Positions 34,724 through 43,818 of a DNA stretch of 64,000 nt are shown piece after piece. The notes under the pieces are model-generated. The model worked only from the letters and a program-made list of their open reading frames with translations. It was not told where the DNA came from and searched no databases. A program made the translations under genes and the position numbers. How positions within the stretch are numbered: the stretch's first letter is position 1; each line of letters begins with the position of its first letter. The DNA comes from Micromonospora chaiyaphumensis (GTDB lineage Bacteria; Actinomycetota; Actinomycetes; Mycobacteriales; Micromonosporaceae): the NCBI RefSeq assembly GCF_900091435.1, contig NZ_FMCS01000009.1, positions 186,001 to 250,000 on the forward strand. Reading direction: 5' to 3'.

Positions 34724-35548
34724 TCAGCCGGCGGCGGGCGCCGGGTCCTTCTCCAGCCAGTCGAGGATCGCGTCGACCGGCTCCCGCCAGCGGGCGTCGA
34801 GCATCAGGTCGTGTCCCATGCCGGGGAACAGCAGCGGCGCCGAGGCGTAGCGGCGGGCCGCCCTGGTCAGCGCGCCCGGCGGGACCACCCGGTCGTCGGG
34901 GCTGCCGAGCACCAGCACCGGCGGGCGGCCCACCGCCGGCTCGGGCTGCCGCCCGGTGAGCAGCTGCCACTGCGCCCGGCGGCTGGCCCGCCCCAGCCGG
35001 GCGACGTGCCGGCGCGCCTCGGCGTCGGGCAGTTCCCGGCTGAACAGCTGCCGGCGGTTCAGCCGCAGGCCGGCGCCGAACACCGCGGGCACCGTGCCGA
35101 CGGGATTGCGGCGCAGCGCCGTGCCGAGGATGCCCCAGCCGCCGAGCACCGGTGCCACCAGCACCGCGGCCCGGGCCGGGTAGCGGGCCAGCGCGTGGGC
35201 GACCACCCGGGCGCCGGCGCCGTGCCCCACCAGCACCGCCTGCCGCGGCAGGCTCGCCGCCACCTGGACCACGTCATGGGTGTACGACCGCAGCGTCGCC
35301 CCCGGCGCCGGCTCGCTGTCGCCGTGCCCGCGCAGGCTCAGCGCGTACGCCGGGAAGCCGCGGCCGGCGGCGTGCCCCAGCCAGTGCTCGGCGAACGCCC
35401 ACGCCCCGTGCCCGAACCCGGGCACGAACAGCAGCGGCGGCTTCGCCTGGTCCAGCTCGGGCACCGCGGCGACGACCTCGCGGCGGGCCGGCCGCTCCGG
35501 ACGGGCCCACTCCCAGCCCCGGACGACCTGTACCGGCTGCGCGTTCAC
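34724..35548 (-). CDS. Alpha/beta-hydrolase-fold protein lacking the nucleophilic serine
   Basis: The 274-residue protein has a clear alpha/beta-hydrolase core: LLFVPGFGHGAWAF (oxyanion region), LSLRGHGDSEPAPG, LVGHGAGARVVAH, VLVLGSPDDRVVPP (acid) and FPGMGHDLM (His). At the nucleophile elbow G-x-S-x-G it reads G-H-G-A-G, so position 110 is Gly (codon at 35219-35221) where Ser, Asp or Cys is expected. Acid and His remain. It may be non-hydrolytic, or a lyase/oxygenase-type or binding relative. GTG 35548 overlaps the upstream monooxygenase stop by 4 bp, implying co-expression. Confidence 0.8.
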   Translation of the reverse strand: MNAQPVQVVRGWEWARPERPARREVVAAVPELDQAKPPLLFVPGFGHGAWAFAEHWLGHAAGRGFPAYALSLRGHGDSEPAPGATLRSYTHDVVQVAASLPRQAVLVGHGAGARVVAHALARYPARAAVLVAPVLGGWGILGTALRRNPVGTVPAVFGAGLRLNRRQLFSRELPDAEARRHVARLGRASRRAQWQLLTGRQPEPAVGRPPVLVLGSPDDRVVPPGALTRAARRYASAPLLFPGMGHDLMLDARWREPVDAILDWLEKDPAPAAG

Positions 35549-36948
35549 TTGCCCTCCAGGTCGTGGAGCGCCCGCTGGAGCGCGCGCAGGTAGTCGGCGT
35601 GCCCGACCTCGAACCAGTGCCGGGTGCTGTCCTTGACCTTCCCCGAGTACCGCTCGCCGAGGCCGGCGGCGACCCGGCGGCCGAAGGCGGCGGCCCGGTC
35701 CGGGCGGGTGGTGCGAAGGGTGAGCAGCCGGGCGAAGAGCACGCTCTGCCAGTGCGAGATGGGAAAGATGCCGGAGTCGGGCTGCACCAGACCCACCACG
35801 GCCAGGGTGGGATGGCCGGCGGCGAACGCGTTGAGCCAGAGCCGGGGCCGGCCCGAGCCGTCGGCGTCGCCGAGCACGCGGCCCTCCAGGAACTCGAAGC
35901 GCGGCAGGTAGCCGGTGGCGAAGACGACCAGGTCGGGGTCGATCTCGCGGCCGTCGGTCAGCTCGACGGTGCGGTCGCCGAACCGCGCGACGTCCGGCAC
36001 CGGGGTGACCTCCCCGTGGCCCACGTAGTAGACGAGCTGGCTGTTGGCGATGGGGTGGGTCTCGTAGACCCGGTGGTCGGGCCGGGGCAGGCCGAACCGG
36101 GTCAGGTCACCGACGGTCAGCCGCAGCGTCCAGTGGTAGAGCCACTGCCGCACCCGCAGGGGCACCCGCAGCGCGAGCATGGTGTCGTTGACCTGGTCGG
36201 CGGGCCGGCCGAAGACGTACTTCGGGGCGTACCAGTAGCCGCGGCGGGTGGAGTGCCAGCAGCGGGACGCCTGCTGGGCGGCCTCCACCGCGATGTCGCA
36301 GCCGGTGTTGCCGGCCCCGACCACCAGCACCCGCTTGCCGCGCAGCTGGGCCGGGTCCTTGTAGGACGAGGCATGCATGACCTCGCCACGGAACTGCTCC
36401 AGCCCCTCGTAGCGGGGCAGCTTCGGCGACCAGTTGTGCCCGTTGGCCAGCACCACGGCCGCGTAGCGGGAGGTGCGCTCCGGGCCGTAGCCGCCGGTGC
36501 TGCGGGTGGTGACGTCCCAGCGGTCCCCCTCGACCGGCTCCACCCGGACCACCTCGGTGCCGAACCAGACGTGCTGGCGCAGGTCGAAGTGGTCGGCGTA
36601 GCGCTCGAAGTAGGACAGCAGCTGGGCGTGGTGCGGGTAGTCCGGCCAGTCGTCCGGCATCGGGAAGTCGGGGAACTGGGTGAACGGCCGGGACGAGATG
36701 AGGTGCGTGCTGGCGTACACGGGGCTGCGGTCGTGCCGCCAGTTCCACGCCCCGCCGACGCCGGTCTCCCGCTCGTAGCAGTCCACGCCGAAGCCGGCCT
36801 CGCGGAGGTTCTTCACGGCGGTCAGGCCGCTGGCCCCGGCGCCGATGACGCAGACGGTGTCGCCCCGGTCGGAGACCGGGCGGCCGTCCGTGGTCGGGGC
36901 GACCGCCGGGTCCGGATCGGGACGGCCGAGGTCGGTGGAGGAGGACAC
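35545..36948 (-). CDS. Flavin-containing monooxygenase (class B, FMO/BVMO-like)
   Basis: The 467-residue FAD/NADPH enzyme has VCVIGAGASGLTAVKNL (FAD), ERETGVGGAWNW, the FMO fingerprint FRGEVMHASSY (F-x-G-x3-H-x3-Y), VLVVGAGNTGCDIAVEAA (NADPH) and VFATGYLPRFEF (FATGY). It inserts one oxygen atom into N, S or carbonyl substrates. GTG 36948 follows AGGAGA at 36955-36960 and gives VSSSTDLG; the frame opens further up to 37005 without support. The 4-bp overlap with an alpha/beta-hydrolase gene is typical of Baeyer-Villiger monooxygenase/esterase pairs, but that partner lacks its nucleophile here. Confidence 0.9.
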   Translation of the reverse strand: MSSSTDLGRPDPDPAVAPTTDGRPVSDRGDTVCVIGAGASGLTAVKNLREAGFGVDCYERETGVGGAWNWRHDRSPVYASTHLISSRPFTQFPDFPMPDDWPDYPHHAQLLSYFERYADHFDLRQHVWFGTEVVRVEPVEGDRWDVTTRSTGGYGPERTSRYAAVVLANGHNWSPKLPRYEGLEQFRGEVMHASSYKDPAQLRGKRVLVVGAGNTGCDIAVEAAQQASRCWHSTRRGYWYAPKYVFGRPADQVNDTMLALRVPLRVRQWLYHWTLRLTVGDLTRFGLPRPDHRVYETHPIANSQLVYYVGHGEVTPVPDVARFGDRTVELTDGREIDPDLVVFATGYLPRFEFLEGRVLGDADGSGRPRLWLNAFAAGHPTLAVVGLVQPDSGIFPISHWQSVLFARLLTLRTTRPDRAAAFGRRVAAGLGERYSGKVKDSTRHWFEVGHADYLRALQRALHDLEGK

Positions 36949-37177
36949 CGGGAATCTCCTTTTGTGCGGCACGAGTGCCGGGTCGGTGCGAAATCCTGCC
37001 GACAATGCCCGCCGTTGTCCAGCCGTCTCGGGGCGGAGTGTCGCGGCGACCGGCGTCCGTCGCGCTGCGTGACGAGCCGATCGGTCACTCAGTGTGGGCG
37101 GTGGGAGCCGGCGATGTCACGGTCGGTCACCCGGCCATCGGCGCGCCACCGGCCCGCGCCGGACCGTGGCACGACGA

Positions 37178-37208
37178 GGGCAGGTGGCCGGTGCGGGCAG
37201 GTGGCCGG
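37178..37208. repeat. Two tandem 17-bp units upstream of the EEP gene's 3' end
   Basis: gggcaggtggccgg occurs at 37178-37191 and again at 37195-37208, 17 bp apart, in the 280-bp gap 36949-37228. The rest of this gap shows no gene; it holds the monooxygenase promoter region. Confidence 0.5.
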
Positions 37209-37228
37209 GGCGGACAGTGCCGAGGGCG

Positions 37229-37930
37229 TCAGCCGGCCGCGGGCAGCAGCAGGTCCACGAGGACCGGGAAGTGGTCGCTGGCCTGCCGCGTCCGCGGGGT
37301 GTCCACCACGTCGTAGTCGACCACGCTGATCCGGGGGTCGACGAAGAGGGCGTCGATGCGCCGGCGGGGGTTCGCGCAGGAGTAGGTGAGCCGGTCGGCC
37401 CGGTCCATGGCGACCGCCGCGTCGGTCAGTCCCTCCGCGACGGTCCGCCAGGCCGACCCGTCGGGCCCCTCGTTCAGGTCGGCGCCCGCCACCACGGGCA
37501 GCGTCGCGGCGGCCAGTTCCCGCTTGAACGCGGCCGCCTGGGCGGGCCGCTCCACCGGGTCGGTGGAGAGGTGGGAGCCGGCCAGCAGGAACCGGGTGCC
37601 GCCCACGAGACACTCGGCGTACGCGGCACCGCGCAGGTGCCGCCCCGGGGTCAGCGGGTAGCGCTGGCAGCGGGTGGCCGTCACCCGGACGCGCAGGCTG
37701 GTCAGCAGCAGGTTGCCCAGCGACGGCAGGCCGCCGGCCGCGACGACCAGCCCGAACGAGTCGGCCAGCGAGGCGCACTTCTGCCGCCACCGGAACCGCC
37801 GCGGGCCCTCCTGGACGATCACCACGTCCGGCTCGGCCGCCCGGACCACCTCGGCCAGCGCCGCCGTGTCGTCCCGCTGGCTGTGGATGTTGTAGGACAC
37901 CACGCGCAGCGGCACGCCTGCTGCCGCCAC
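37229..37930 (-). CDS. Endonuclease/exonuclease/phosphatase-family protein
   Basis: This 233-residue metal-dependent phosphoesterase has LRVVSYNIHSQRDD (Asn), VVIVQEGPRR (Glu), LLAGSHLSTDP (His), VVAGADLNEGPDG (Asp and Asn), RIDALFVDP and SDHFPVLVDL (Asp-His), which is the complete EEP active-site series. Substrate could be DNA, RNA, a phospholipid or an inositol phosphate. GTG 37930 lies one base after the ROK kinase stop, so the two form an operon. In Streptomyces coelicolor an EEP gene likewise lies near the glucokinase glkA. Confidence 0.88.
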   Translation of the reverse strand: MAAAGVPLRVVSYNIHSQRDDTAALAEVVRAAEPDVVIVQEGPRRFRWRQKCASLADSFGLVVAAGGLPSLGNLLLTSLRVRVTATRCQRYPLTPGRHLRGAAYAECLVGGTRFLLAGSHLSTDPVERPAQAAAFKRELAAATLPVVAGADLNEGPDGSAWRTVAEGLTDAAVAMDRADRLTYSCANPRRRIDALFVDPRISVVDYDVVDTPRTRQASDHFPVLVDLLLPAAG

Positions 37931-37931
37931 G

Positions 37932-38879
37932 TCAGATTCGCCGGGCCAGGTCGGCGGCGCCGATGACGCCGGCCGTGTTGCCCAGCTCGGCGGGGCGCAC
38001 CTCGGCGACGGGCAGGCGGCTGCGCTGCGCCAGGGCGTCGGTGAACGACCGGCGGGTCGGGCCGAGCAGCAGGTCGCCGGCGTCGATCACGCCACCGCCG
38101 ACCACCAGCACCTGCGGGTCGAGGATCTGCGCCATGTCCGCGAGGCTGGTGCCCAGCCAGCGGCCGACCTGGGCGAACGCCTCGGCCGAGACCGGGTCGC
38201 CGCCCTTCGCGGCGGCGGTCACCATCGGACCGGTGATCCCCTCGGCCTCGCCGCCGGCCAGCTCCAGCAGCGCGGCGGCCCGGTGCGGCTCCTGACGTGC
38301 GGCGGCACGGGCGAAGCGGACCAGGGCGCTGCCGCTGGCGTACTGCTCGATGCAGCCCAGCCGGCCGCAGCCGCACTGGTGGCCGTCCGGCACGGTGAGC
38401 ATGTGCCCCAGCTCGGCCGCGATGCCGTGGGCCCCGCGGACCAGCTCGCCGCCGAGCACGATCCCGCCGCCCACGCCGGTGCCGATGGTGAACATGACCA
38501 TCGAGTCGTCGGCGTGCCGGGCGGCGCCGTAGCGGAACTCCGCCCAGGCCGCGACGTTGCCGTCGTTCTCCACGATCACCGGCAGGCCGGTGGCGTTGCT
38601 GACGTACTCGCGCAGCGGCTCGTCCCGCCAGGCCAGGTTGGGGGCGAAGAGCACGGTGGAGCGGGAGGCGTCGATCCAGCCGGCCGCGCCGATGCCCACC
38701 GCGCCGATCGTCCGGCCGGTGGCCAGCTCGGTGACCAGCTCGGTGATGACGTCGCGGGTCTTCGCCACGTCGTCGGCGGGGGTGTCCCGTCGGGCGTGCA
38801 CGAGAACCGTGCCGGTGTCGTCCACGACACCGCCGGCCACCTTCGTGCCACCGACGTCGACTCCGATGGTCAGCGTCAC
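37932..38879 (-). CDS. glkA: ROK-family glucokinase
   Basis: The 315-residue sugar kinase has the phosphate-binding motif TIGVDVGGTKVAGGVVD, VGIGAAGWID, VIVENDGNVAAWAEF (catalytic Asp), FTIGTGVGGGIVLGGELVRG, and the ROK zinc signature GHxxV...CxCGxxGCxE (GHMLTVPDGHQCGCGRLGC). It phosphorylates glucose with ATP, and in Streptomyces GlkA also mediates carbon catabolite repression. The symbol follows S. coelicolor SCO2126, which has the same neighbours from memory. GTG 38879 has GGGGAG upstream. Confidence 0.92.
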   Translation of the reverse strand: MTLTIGVDVGGTKVAGGVVDDTGTVLVHARRDTPADDVAKTRDVITELVTELATGRTIGAVGIGAAGWIDASRSTVLFAPNLAWRDEPLREYVSNATGLPVIVENDGNVAAWAEFRYGAARHADDSMVMFTIGTGVGGGIVLGGELVRGAHGIAAELGHMLTVPDGHQCGCGRLGCIEQYASGSALVRFARAAARQEPHRAAALLELAGGEAEGITGPMVTAAAKGGDPVSAEAFAQVGRWLGTSLADMAQILDPQVLVVGGGVIDAGDLLLGPTRRSFTDALAQRSRLPVAEVRPAELGNTAGVIGAADLARRI

Positions 38880-38952
38880 CGCTGCCACTCCCCTCTGCTG
38901 TGCTGCCCGGGCCCGGCCGAGGACCGGCCGTGCGACCCGGGATGTCCGGTGG

Positions 38953-39618
38953 TCAGGCTCCGTCGCCTGGTGCGTCCTCGCCCACCTCGCCGGACGCCCG
39001 CGAGGCGGGCACCACGGGACGGCCGGCCGGCGGCCGGCTCGGCGCCGGCACGTCCGGCCCGGCGGCATCGGCGGGCGGCACGGAGGCACCCGCCTCGGCC
39101 GCGCCCTCCCCCCGGGTGGCGGCGGACCACACGTCCTGCTCGGGTGCCGGCTGAGAATCATGCCCGGTACGGGTCGCCTCGCGCCACACGTGGTCCCCCG
39201 CCACGGTCCCGGCGGCCGCCCCGTCGGACCCGGTCGCCGTCGCGGGGCCGCCCGCCCCGGCCGGCTCCGCCGGGGCGAACGCGCGCAGCAGGCTGGCCAC
39301 TCCGGCGGCCAGATCACCGGCTCCGGTGGCGAGCCGCTCGGCGAATTCCGGACTCGGGTCCCGCAACGCCGCGATACCGCGACAGACCGGGCAGACACAG
39401 CATTCCGGTGAGCCGGTGGCGAAACCCCCGCCGCCGCCTGCCGTGGCCGATCCCTCGGCGCCGCCCGGGGTGTGACCGAGGACACCCGAGAGGATCCCGC
39501 CCAGCGGACCCCAGGGACCGGAGCCGGGCGTGGCGGCGGCCAGCTTCGCGGTGGCCAGCAGCATGGCGACGAGGCGCTCGGCCTCTTCCCGGGCCGAACC
39601 CGGATCAGTGGTGCCCAT
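38953..39618 (-). CDS. Actinobacterial hypothetical protein with a CxxC-type cysteine cluster
   Basis: This 221-residue protein starts at ATG 39618 after AAGGAG. The N-terminal part is helical (REEAERLVAMLLATAKLAAA), followed by a Gly-rich loop and a compact cysteine cluster ECCVCPVCRGIAALRDPSPE, which could bind zinc. The C-terminal 90 residues are disordered and rich in Ala, Pro and Asp/Glu. It resembles the DUF5304-type proteins next to the SRPBCC gene in Streptomyces. Function unknown. Lies between the SRPBCC gene (38 bp upstream) and glkA. Confidence 0.75.
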   Translation of the reverse strand: MGTTDPGSAREEAERLVAMLLATAKLAAATPGSGPWGPLGGILSGVLGHTPGGAEGSATAGGGGGFATGSPECCVCPVCRGIAALRDPSPEFAERLATGAGDLAAGVASLLRAFAPAEPAGAGGPATATGSDGAAAGTVAGDHVWREATRTGHDSQPAPEQDVWSAATRGEGAAEAGASVPPADAAGPDVPAPSRPPAGRPVVPASRASGEVGEDAPGDGA

Positions 39619-39656
39619 GGTTCGGCTCCTTCGTGACAACCGGGACGACGGTCGGG

Positions 39657-40112
39657 TCAGTGGGCCGCACCGAGTGCTTCTACCCGGCGCTTGAGCTGCT
39701 TCAACGCCGCGTCCATGATCATTTTCTCGGCCTTGCGGCGAAACATGCCGAGCATCCCCACGGACAACTCCACCTCGAGGGTGTAGGTCACCGTGGTCGT
39801 TCCGTCCGGGTTACCGACGAGGTCGTAGGACCCGTGCTGGGACTTCTGCATCTTCGAGGGCGCCACCAGGTGCCACTCGATCCGGGAGATGTCCTCGGCG
39901 TACTCGTAGGCCAGCACGTACTCGTCGGCCATCACGCCCGCGTCGATGGTGAACCGGACCTGGCTGGCGTAACCGTCCTCGTACTCCTCGATCACCTCGG
40001 CCCGCCGCACCGCCTCGGCCCACTCCGGGTAGCGGGGGAAGTCGCAGATGACCGCCGCCACCCGGTCCGGTGACGCGCCGACGACGATCGACTGGGTGGA
40101 GGAGTCCGCCAT
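39657..40112 (-). CDS. SRPBCC-family (polyketide cyclase-like) protein
   Basis: The 151-residue START-like helix-grip protein has IVVGASPDRVAAVICDFPRYPEWAEAVRR, ASQVRFTIDAGVMADEYVLAYEY, ISRIEWHLVAP and YDLVGNPDGTTTVTYTLEV, ending in a helix GMLGMFRRKAEKMIMDAALK. This is the Rv2185c (TB16.3) family, small hydrophobic-ligand-binding proteins. It is divergent from the FadD-like gene. The ligand may be an acyl chain, which is inference from context. Confidence 0.88.
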   Translation of the reverse strand: MADSSTQSIVVGASPDRVAAVICDFPRYPEWAEAVRRAEVIEEYEDGYASQVRFTIDAGVMADEYVLAYEYAEDISRIEWHLVAPSKMQKSQHGSYDLVGNPDGTTTVTYTLEVELSVGMLGMFRRKAEKMIMDAALKQLKRRVEALGAAH

Positions 40113-40299
40113 GGGGGGAGGCTACCCGGCGCCGGACCTCCCCGCGCCGCTCCACCCCCGCCCGTCGCGGCGCGTCCGGCCGGTTGTGTCCCACCAGCCG
40201 GGCGGGCAACCTCCCTACCCGCTCCCCGGGGGCGGGCGGGTAGGTTTCGACAGAGCCGACCACGGCCGGCCCGGCCAGTGCGAGCACGAGGGAGTGCAG

Positions 40300-42105
40300 G
40301 TGCGCGAGTTCTCCGTTCCGCCGATCGTCACCGTCGGCGACGCGGCCAACCTGACCGACCCGGTCTGGGACAACGCCGAGGTCGCCCCCGACGCCGTGCA
40401 GTTCGTCCGGCGCGCCGAGGGCACCACCGGCGCGTGGGTCGACGTGACCTGCCGGCAGTTCCGCGACGAGGTCGTCGCGGTGGCCCGCGGCCTGGTGGCG
40501 GCCGGTGTCTCCCCCGGCGACCGGGTCGGGTTGATGAGCCGCACCCGCTACGAGTGGACCCTTCTCGACTACGCGATCTGGGCCGCCGGCGCGATCACCG
40601 TGCCGATCTACGAGACCTCCAGCGCCGAGCAGGCCGCCTGGATCCTCTCCGACTCCGGCGCGGTCGCCGTCGTCGTGGAGAGCACCGCGCACGCCACCCT
40701 TGTCGCCGGGGTCCGCGACCGGCTGCCCGAGCTGCGCGAGGTCTGGCAGATCGAGCTGGGCGCCGTCGACGAGCTGGTCGCCGCCGGCGCGGCGGTCGAC
40801 CCGGCCGACGTCGAGGTACGCCGCTCGACGCTGAAGGCCGACGACGTCGCCACCATCATCTACACGAGCGGCACCACCGGCCGCCCCAAGGGCTGCGTGC
40901 TGACCCACCGCAACATCTACGCCGACATCACCAACGCCGTGCCGGTGCTGCCGAACCTGTTCCGCCAGGGCGCCTCCACCCTGCTCTTCCTGCCGCTCGC
41001 GCACGCCTTCGCCCGGCTCATCCAGGTCGGCGTCGTGCAGGCCCGGGCCACCATGGCGCACTGCTCGGACACCAAGAACCTGGTCGGCGAGCTCCAGGAG
41101 TTCAAGCCGACCTTCGTGCTCTCCGTACCCCGGGTCTTCGAGAAGGTCTACAACGGCGCGCGGCAGAAGGCCGAGGCCGACGGGAAGGGCAGGATCTTCG
41201 ACCGGGCCGAGAAGGTCGCCATCGCCTACAGCGAGGCGCTGGAGACCCCGGACGGGCCGAGCGTGGGGCTGCGCGCCCAGCGCGCGGTCTTCGACAAGCT
41301 GGTCTACGGCAAGCTGCGGGCGGCGATGGGCGGCCGGTGCCGGGACGCGATCTCCGGCGGCGCCCCGCTCGGCAGCCGGCTCGGGCACTTCTTCCGCGGC
41401 ATCGGGGTGACCATCTGCGAGGGCTACGGCCTCACCGAGACCGCGCCGGCCGCCGCCGCGAACCTGCCCGGCCACACCCGGATCGGCACGGTCGGCCGGC
41501 CGCTGCCGGGCGTCACCATCCGCATCGACGACGACGGCGAGATCCTGATCGCCGGGGAGATCATCTTCTCGGGCTACTGGCACAACGAGACGGCCACCGC
41601 CGAGGCGCTGAGCGCCGACGGCTGGTTCCGCACCGGCGACCTGGGCCAGCTCGACGAGGACGGATTCCTCTCCATCACCGGCCGCAAGAAGGAGATCATC
41701 GTGACCGCCGGCGGCAAGAACGTCGCCCCGGCGGTGCTCGAGGACCAGGTGCGGGCGCACCCGCTGATCAGTCAGTGCCTGGTGGTCGGCGACCGGCAGC
41801 CGTTCATCGCGGCGCTGGTCACCATCGACGAGGAGGCGCTGCCGAAGTGGCTGGCCGCGAACGGCCGCCCGGCGGACACGACCGTCGCCGACCTGCGCGG
41901 GGACGAGACGCTGCGGGCCGAGGTGCAGACCGCGATCGACCAGGCCAACCAGTCGGTCTCCAAGGCCGAGGCGATCAAGGTGTTCCGGATCCTGCCGCAG
42001 GACTTCACCGAGGCGACCGGCGAGCTGACCCCCTCGCTCAAGGTCAAGCGGCAGGTCGTGCACAAGACGTACGCGGCGGAGATCGCGGACATCTACCGGG
42101 GCTGA
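40300..42105 (+). CDS. fadD15: Long-chain acyl-CoA/acyl-AMP synthetase (FadD15-like)
   Basis: The 601-residue ANL-superfamily enzyme has the AMP-binding P-loop IIYTSGTTGRPKGCVLTH, DAISGGAPLGS, GYGLTETAPAAAANLP, GWFRTGDLGQLDEDGFLSI and ITGRKKEIIVTAGGKNVAP, ending LKVKRQVVHKTY. The linker and C-terminal lysine region are intact. It activates fatty acids as acyl-AMP and then acyl-CoA. GTG 40300 has GAGGGAG upstream (GTG 40294 is too close). The M. tuberculosis equivalent by position is Rv2187 (fadD15), and the symbol follows that. Confidence 0.93.
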   Translation: MREFSVPPIVTVGDAANLTDPVWDNAEVAPDAVQFVRRAEGTTGAWVDVTCRQFRDEVVAVARGLVAAGVSPGDRVGLMSRTRYEWTLLDYAIWAAGAITVPIYETSSAEQAAWILSDSGAVAVVVESTAHATLVAGVRDRLPELREVWQIELGAVDELVAAGAAVDPADVEVRRSTLKADDVATIIYTSGTTGRPKGCVLTHRNIYADITNAVPVLPNLFRQGASTLLFLPLAHAFARLIQVGVVQARATMAHCSDTKNLVGELQEFKPTFVLSVPRVFEKVYNGARQKAEADGKGRIFDRAEKVAIAYSEALETPDGPSVGLRAQRAVFDKLVYGKLRAAMGGRCRDAISGGAPLGSRLGHFFRGIGVTICEGYGLTETAPAAAANLPGHTRIGTVGRPLPGVTIRIDDDGEILIAGEIIFSGYWHNETATAEALSADGWFRTGDLGQLDEDGFLSITGRKKEIIVTAGGKNVAPAVLEDQVRAHPLISQCLVVGDRQPFIAALVTIDEEALPKWLAANGRPADTTVADLRGDETLRAEVQTAIDQANQSVSKAEAIKVFRILPQDFTEATGELTPSLKVKRQVVHKTYAAEIADIYRG

Positions 42106-42106
42106 C

Positions 42107-42112
42107 TACCAT
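42107..42112 (+). promoter_or_regulatory. -10 box of the histidine kinase gene (leaderless)
   Basis: TACCAT begins one base after the FadD stop and lies 7 nt upstream of GTG 42120; no Shine-Dalgarno is present. Confidence 0.45.
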
Positions 42113-42119
42113 CCGTCAC

Positions 42120-43811
42120 GTGCCCGCCTCGACACCCAGCCAACCGCAGACGCAGCCCCTCGCGGCGGCGGCGCGCGTGGTCCTCCTCGCGCTGGTCGCC
42201 GCCCTGACCCTGTTCGCCACCCGCGACGCCACCCAGCTGTGGTGGATCGCCCTGCTCGGCGTCGCCGGGCTGCCCGCCGTGCTGGCCCCCCAGCACCGCC
42301 TGCTCGCCCCGATCAGCCGCTTCGCCGAGGTGGTGGTCCTCGGGCTGGCGGCCAGCCAGGTCGCCGCCGACACCCACCTCACCGGGGTCACCGGCGGGCT
42401 GGGCGCCTCGGCGGTGCTGCCGTACCTCGCCGTGCCGGTCACCGTGACGGCGCTGCGCCGCCGGTTCCGTGAGGGGGCGGCACTGCTCGTGGTCGTTGCG
42501 GCCACGCTGCTGGTCAGCGCGGCCTTCACCGAGGTGGGCGGTGAGCCGCAGCTCGGCCAGCCCGGCTACCTGGCGGTCTGCGCGCAGTGGCTGATCCTGG
42601 CCGGCCTCGGCCTCTACACCGCCGGCATGCTCCAGCGGGTGCTGCGGGTCCGCGGCGAGGGCAAGCCCCAGCCGTACGCGGAGGCCACCCGGCTGCTCAC
42701 CCAGCTGCGCACGGTCGCCCGCCAGCTCCCCGGCGCCACCCTGGACCCGGGGGGCATCTCCGAGCACCTGCTGGAGGAGCTGCGGGTGGTGGCGAAGACC
42801 GACCGGGGCGCGGTGCTGTCCGCCAGCGGGGGCGGCCGGCTCGTGGTGCTCGCCCAGATCGGGGCGGACCGGGTGGACTGGGAGACCACGCTCGACGCGG
42901 ACTCGGCCATCGCCGACGCCTGGGCCAGCCAGCAGCCGACCACCTCGGCCCGCTCGCAGGCCCGCTCCCGGCAGTCCGGGGAGGTCTCGGCGCTGATCGT
43001 GCCGCTGGTCGCCGGGGTGCGCACGGTCGGCCTCGTGGTCGTCGAGGCGGACACCGCGCACGCGTACCCGCCGCCGGTGGTGTCCCGGGTGACCGCGCTG
43101 ACCGGCCCGGCGGCGCTGCGCCTGGAGGCCGCGCTGCTCTTCGACGAGGTGCGCTCGCTGGCCACCAACGAGGAGCGGCAGCGGCTGGCCCGGGAGATCC
43201 ACGACGGGGTCGCCCAGGAGCTGGTGATGGTCGGGTACGGCATCGACAACGCCCTGGCCACCGTGCACGACGACGCCGAGGAGACCGCCGACTCGCTGCG
43301 CACGCTGCGCCAGGAGGTCACCCGGGTGATCACCGAGCTGCGGCTGAGCCTGTTCGAGCTGCGCAGCGAGGTGGACCGGCACGGCGGCCTGGCCGCCGCC
43401 ATCGCCGAGTACGCCCGCACCGTCGGCGCCTCCGGCGGGCTGCGGGTGCACCTGTCCCTGGACGAGTCCACCGCCCGGCTGCCCGCCGCCACGGAAGCCG
43501 AGCTGCTGCGCATCGCGCAGGAGGCGGTGACCAACGCGCGCAAGCACGCCGGGGCGGCAAATCTCTGGGTCACGTGTGAGGTGGACCCCCCGTACGCGCA
43601 AATTGAAGTGTCGGATGACGGTCACGGCATCGGTGACCAGCGCCCCGACGGGCACTACGGTCTTGCGATCATGGCCGAGAGGGCGGAACGTATCCGGGGC
43701 CGGTTGGAGATCAGGCCGCGGCAACCCAGCGGCACGACCGTGGCGGTGGTACTCGGCTCCTCGCCCCGGCGCGATAAGGTGCGCGGCAGCGCAGCAGCAG
43801 AAGGGGAGTAA
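42120..43811 (+). CDS. NarL-type sensor histidine kinase
   Basis: This 563-residue membrane kinase has five or six N-terminal membrane helices (about 15-160), a GAF-like domain (about 210-350), a HisKA_3 dimerisation domain with the phospho-accepting His in REIHDGVAQELVMVGYG, and a HATPase_c domain (IAQEAVTNARKHAGAA, VSDDGHGIGD, HYGLAIMAERAE). The architecture matches LiaS/NreB-like kinases. It pairs with the response regulator 7 bp downstream. The signal is unknown. GTG 42120 is preceded by a -10 box rather than an SD. Confidence 0.9.
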   Translation: MPASTPSQPQTQPLAAAARVVLLALVAALTLFATRDATQLWWIALLGVAGLPAVLAPQHRLLAPISRFAEVVVLGLAASQVAADTHLTGVTGGLGASAVLPYLAVPVTVTALRRRFREGAALLVVVAATLLVSAAFTEVGGEPQLGQPGYLAVCAQWLILAGLGLYTAGMLQRVLRVRGEGKPQPYAEATRLLTQLRTVARQLPGATLDPGGISEHLLEELRVVAKTDRGAVLSASGGGRLVVLAQIGADRVDWETTLDADSAIADAWASQQPTTSARSQARSRQSGEVSALIVPLVAGVRTVGLVVVEADTAHAYPPPVVSRVTALTGPAALRLEAALLFDEVRSLATNEERQRLAREIHDGVAQELVMVGYGIDNALATVHDDAEETADSLRTLRQEVTRVITELRLSLFELRSEVDRHGGLAAAIAEYARTVGASGGLRVHLSLDESTARLPAATEAELLRIAQEAVTNARKHAGAANLWVTCEVDPPYAQIEVSDDGHGIGDQRPDGHYGLAIMAERAERIRGRLEIRPRQPSGTTVAVVLGSSPRRDKVRGSAAAEGE

Positions 43812-43818
43812 CCCGAGG

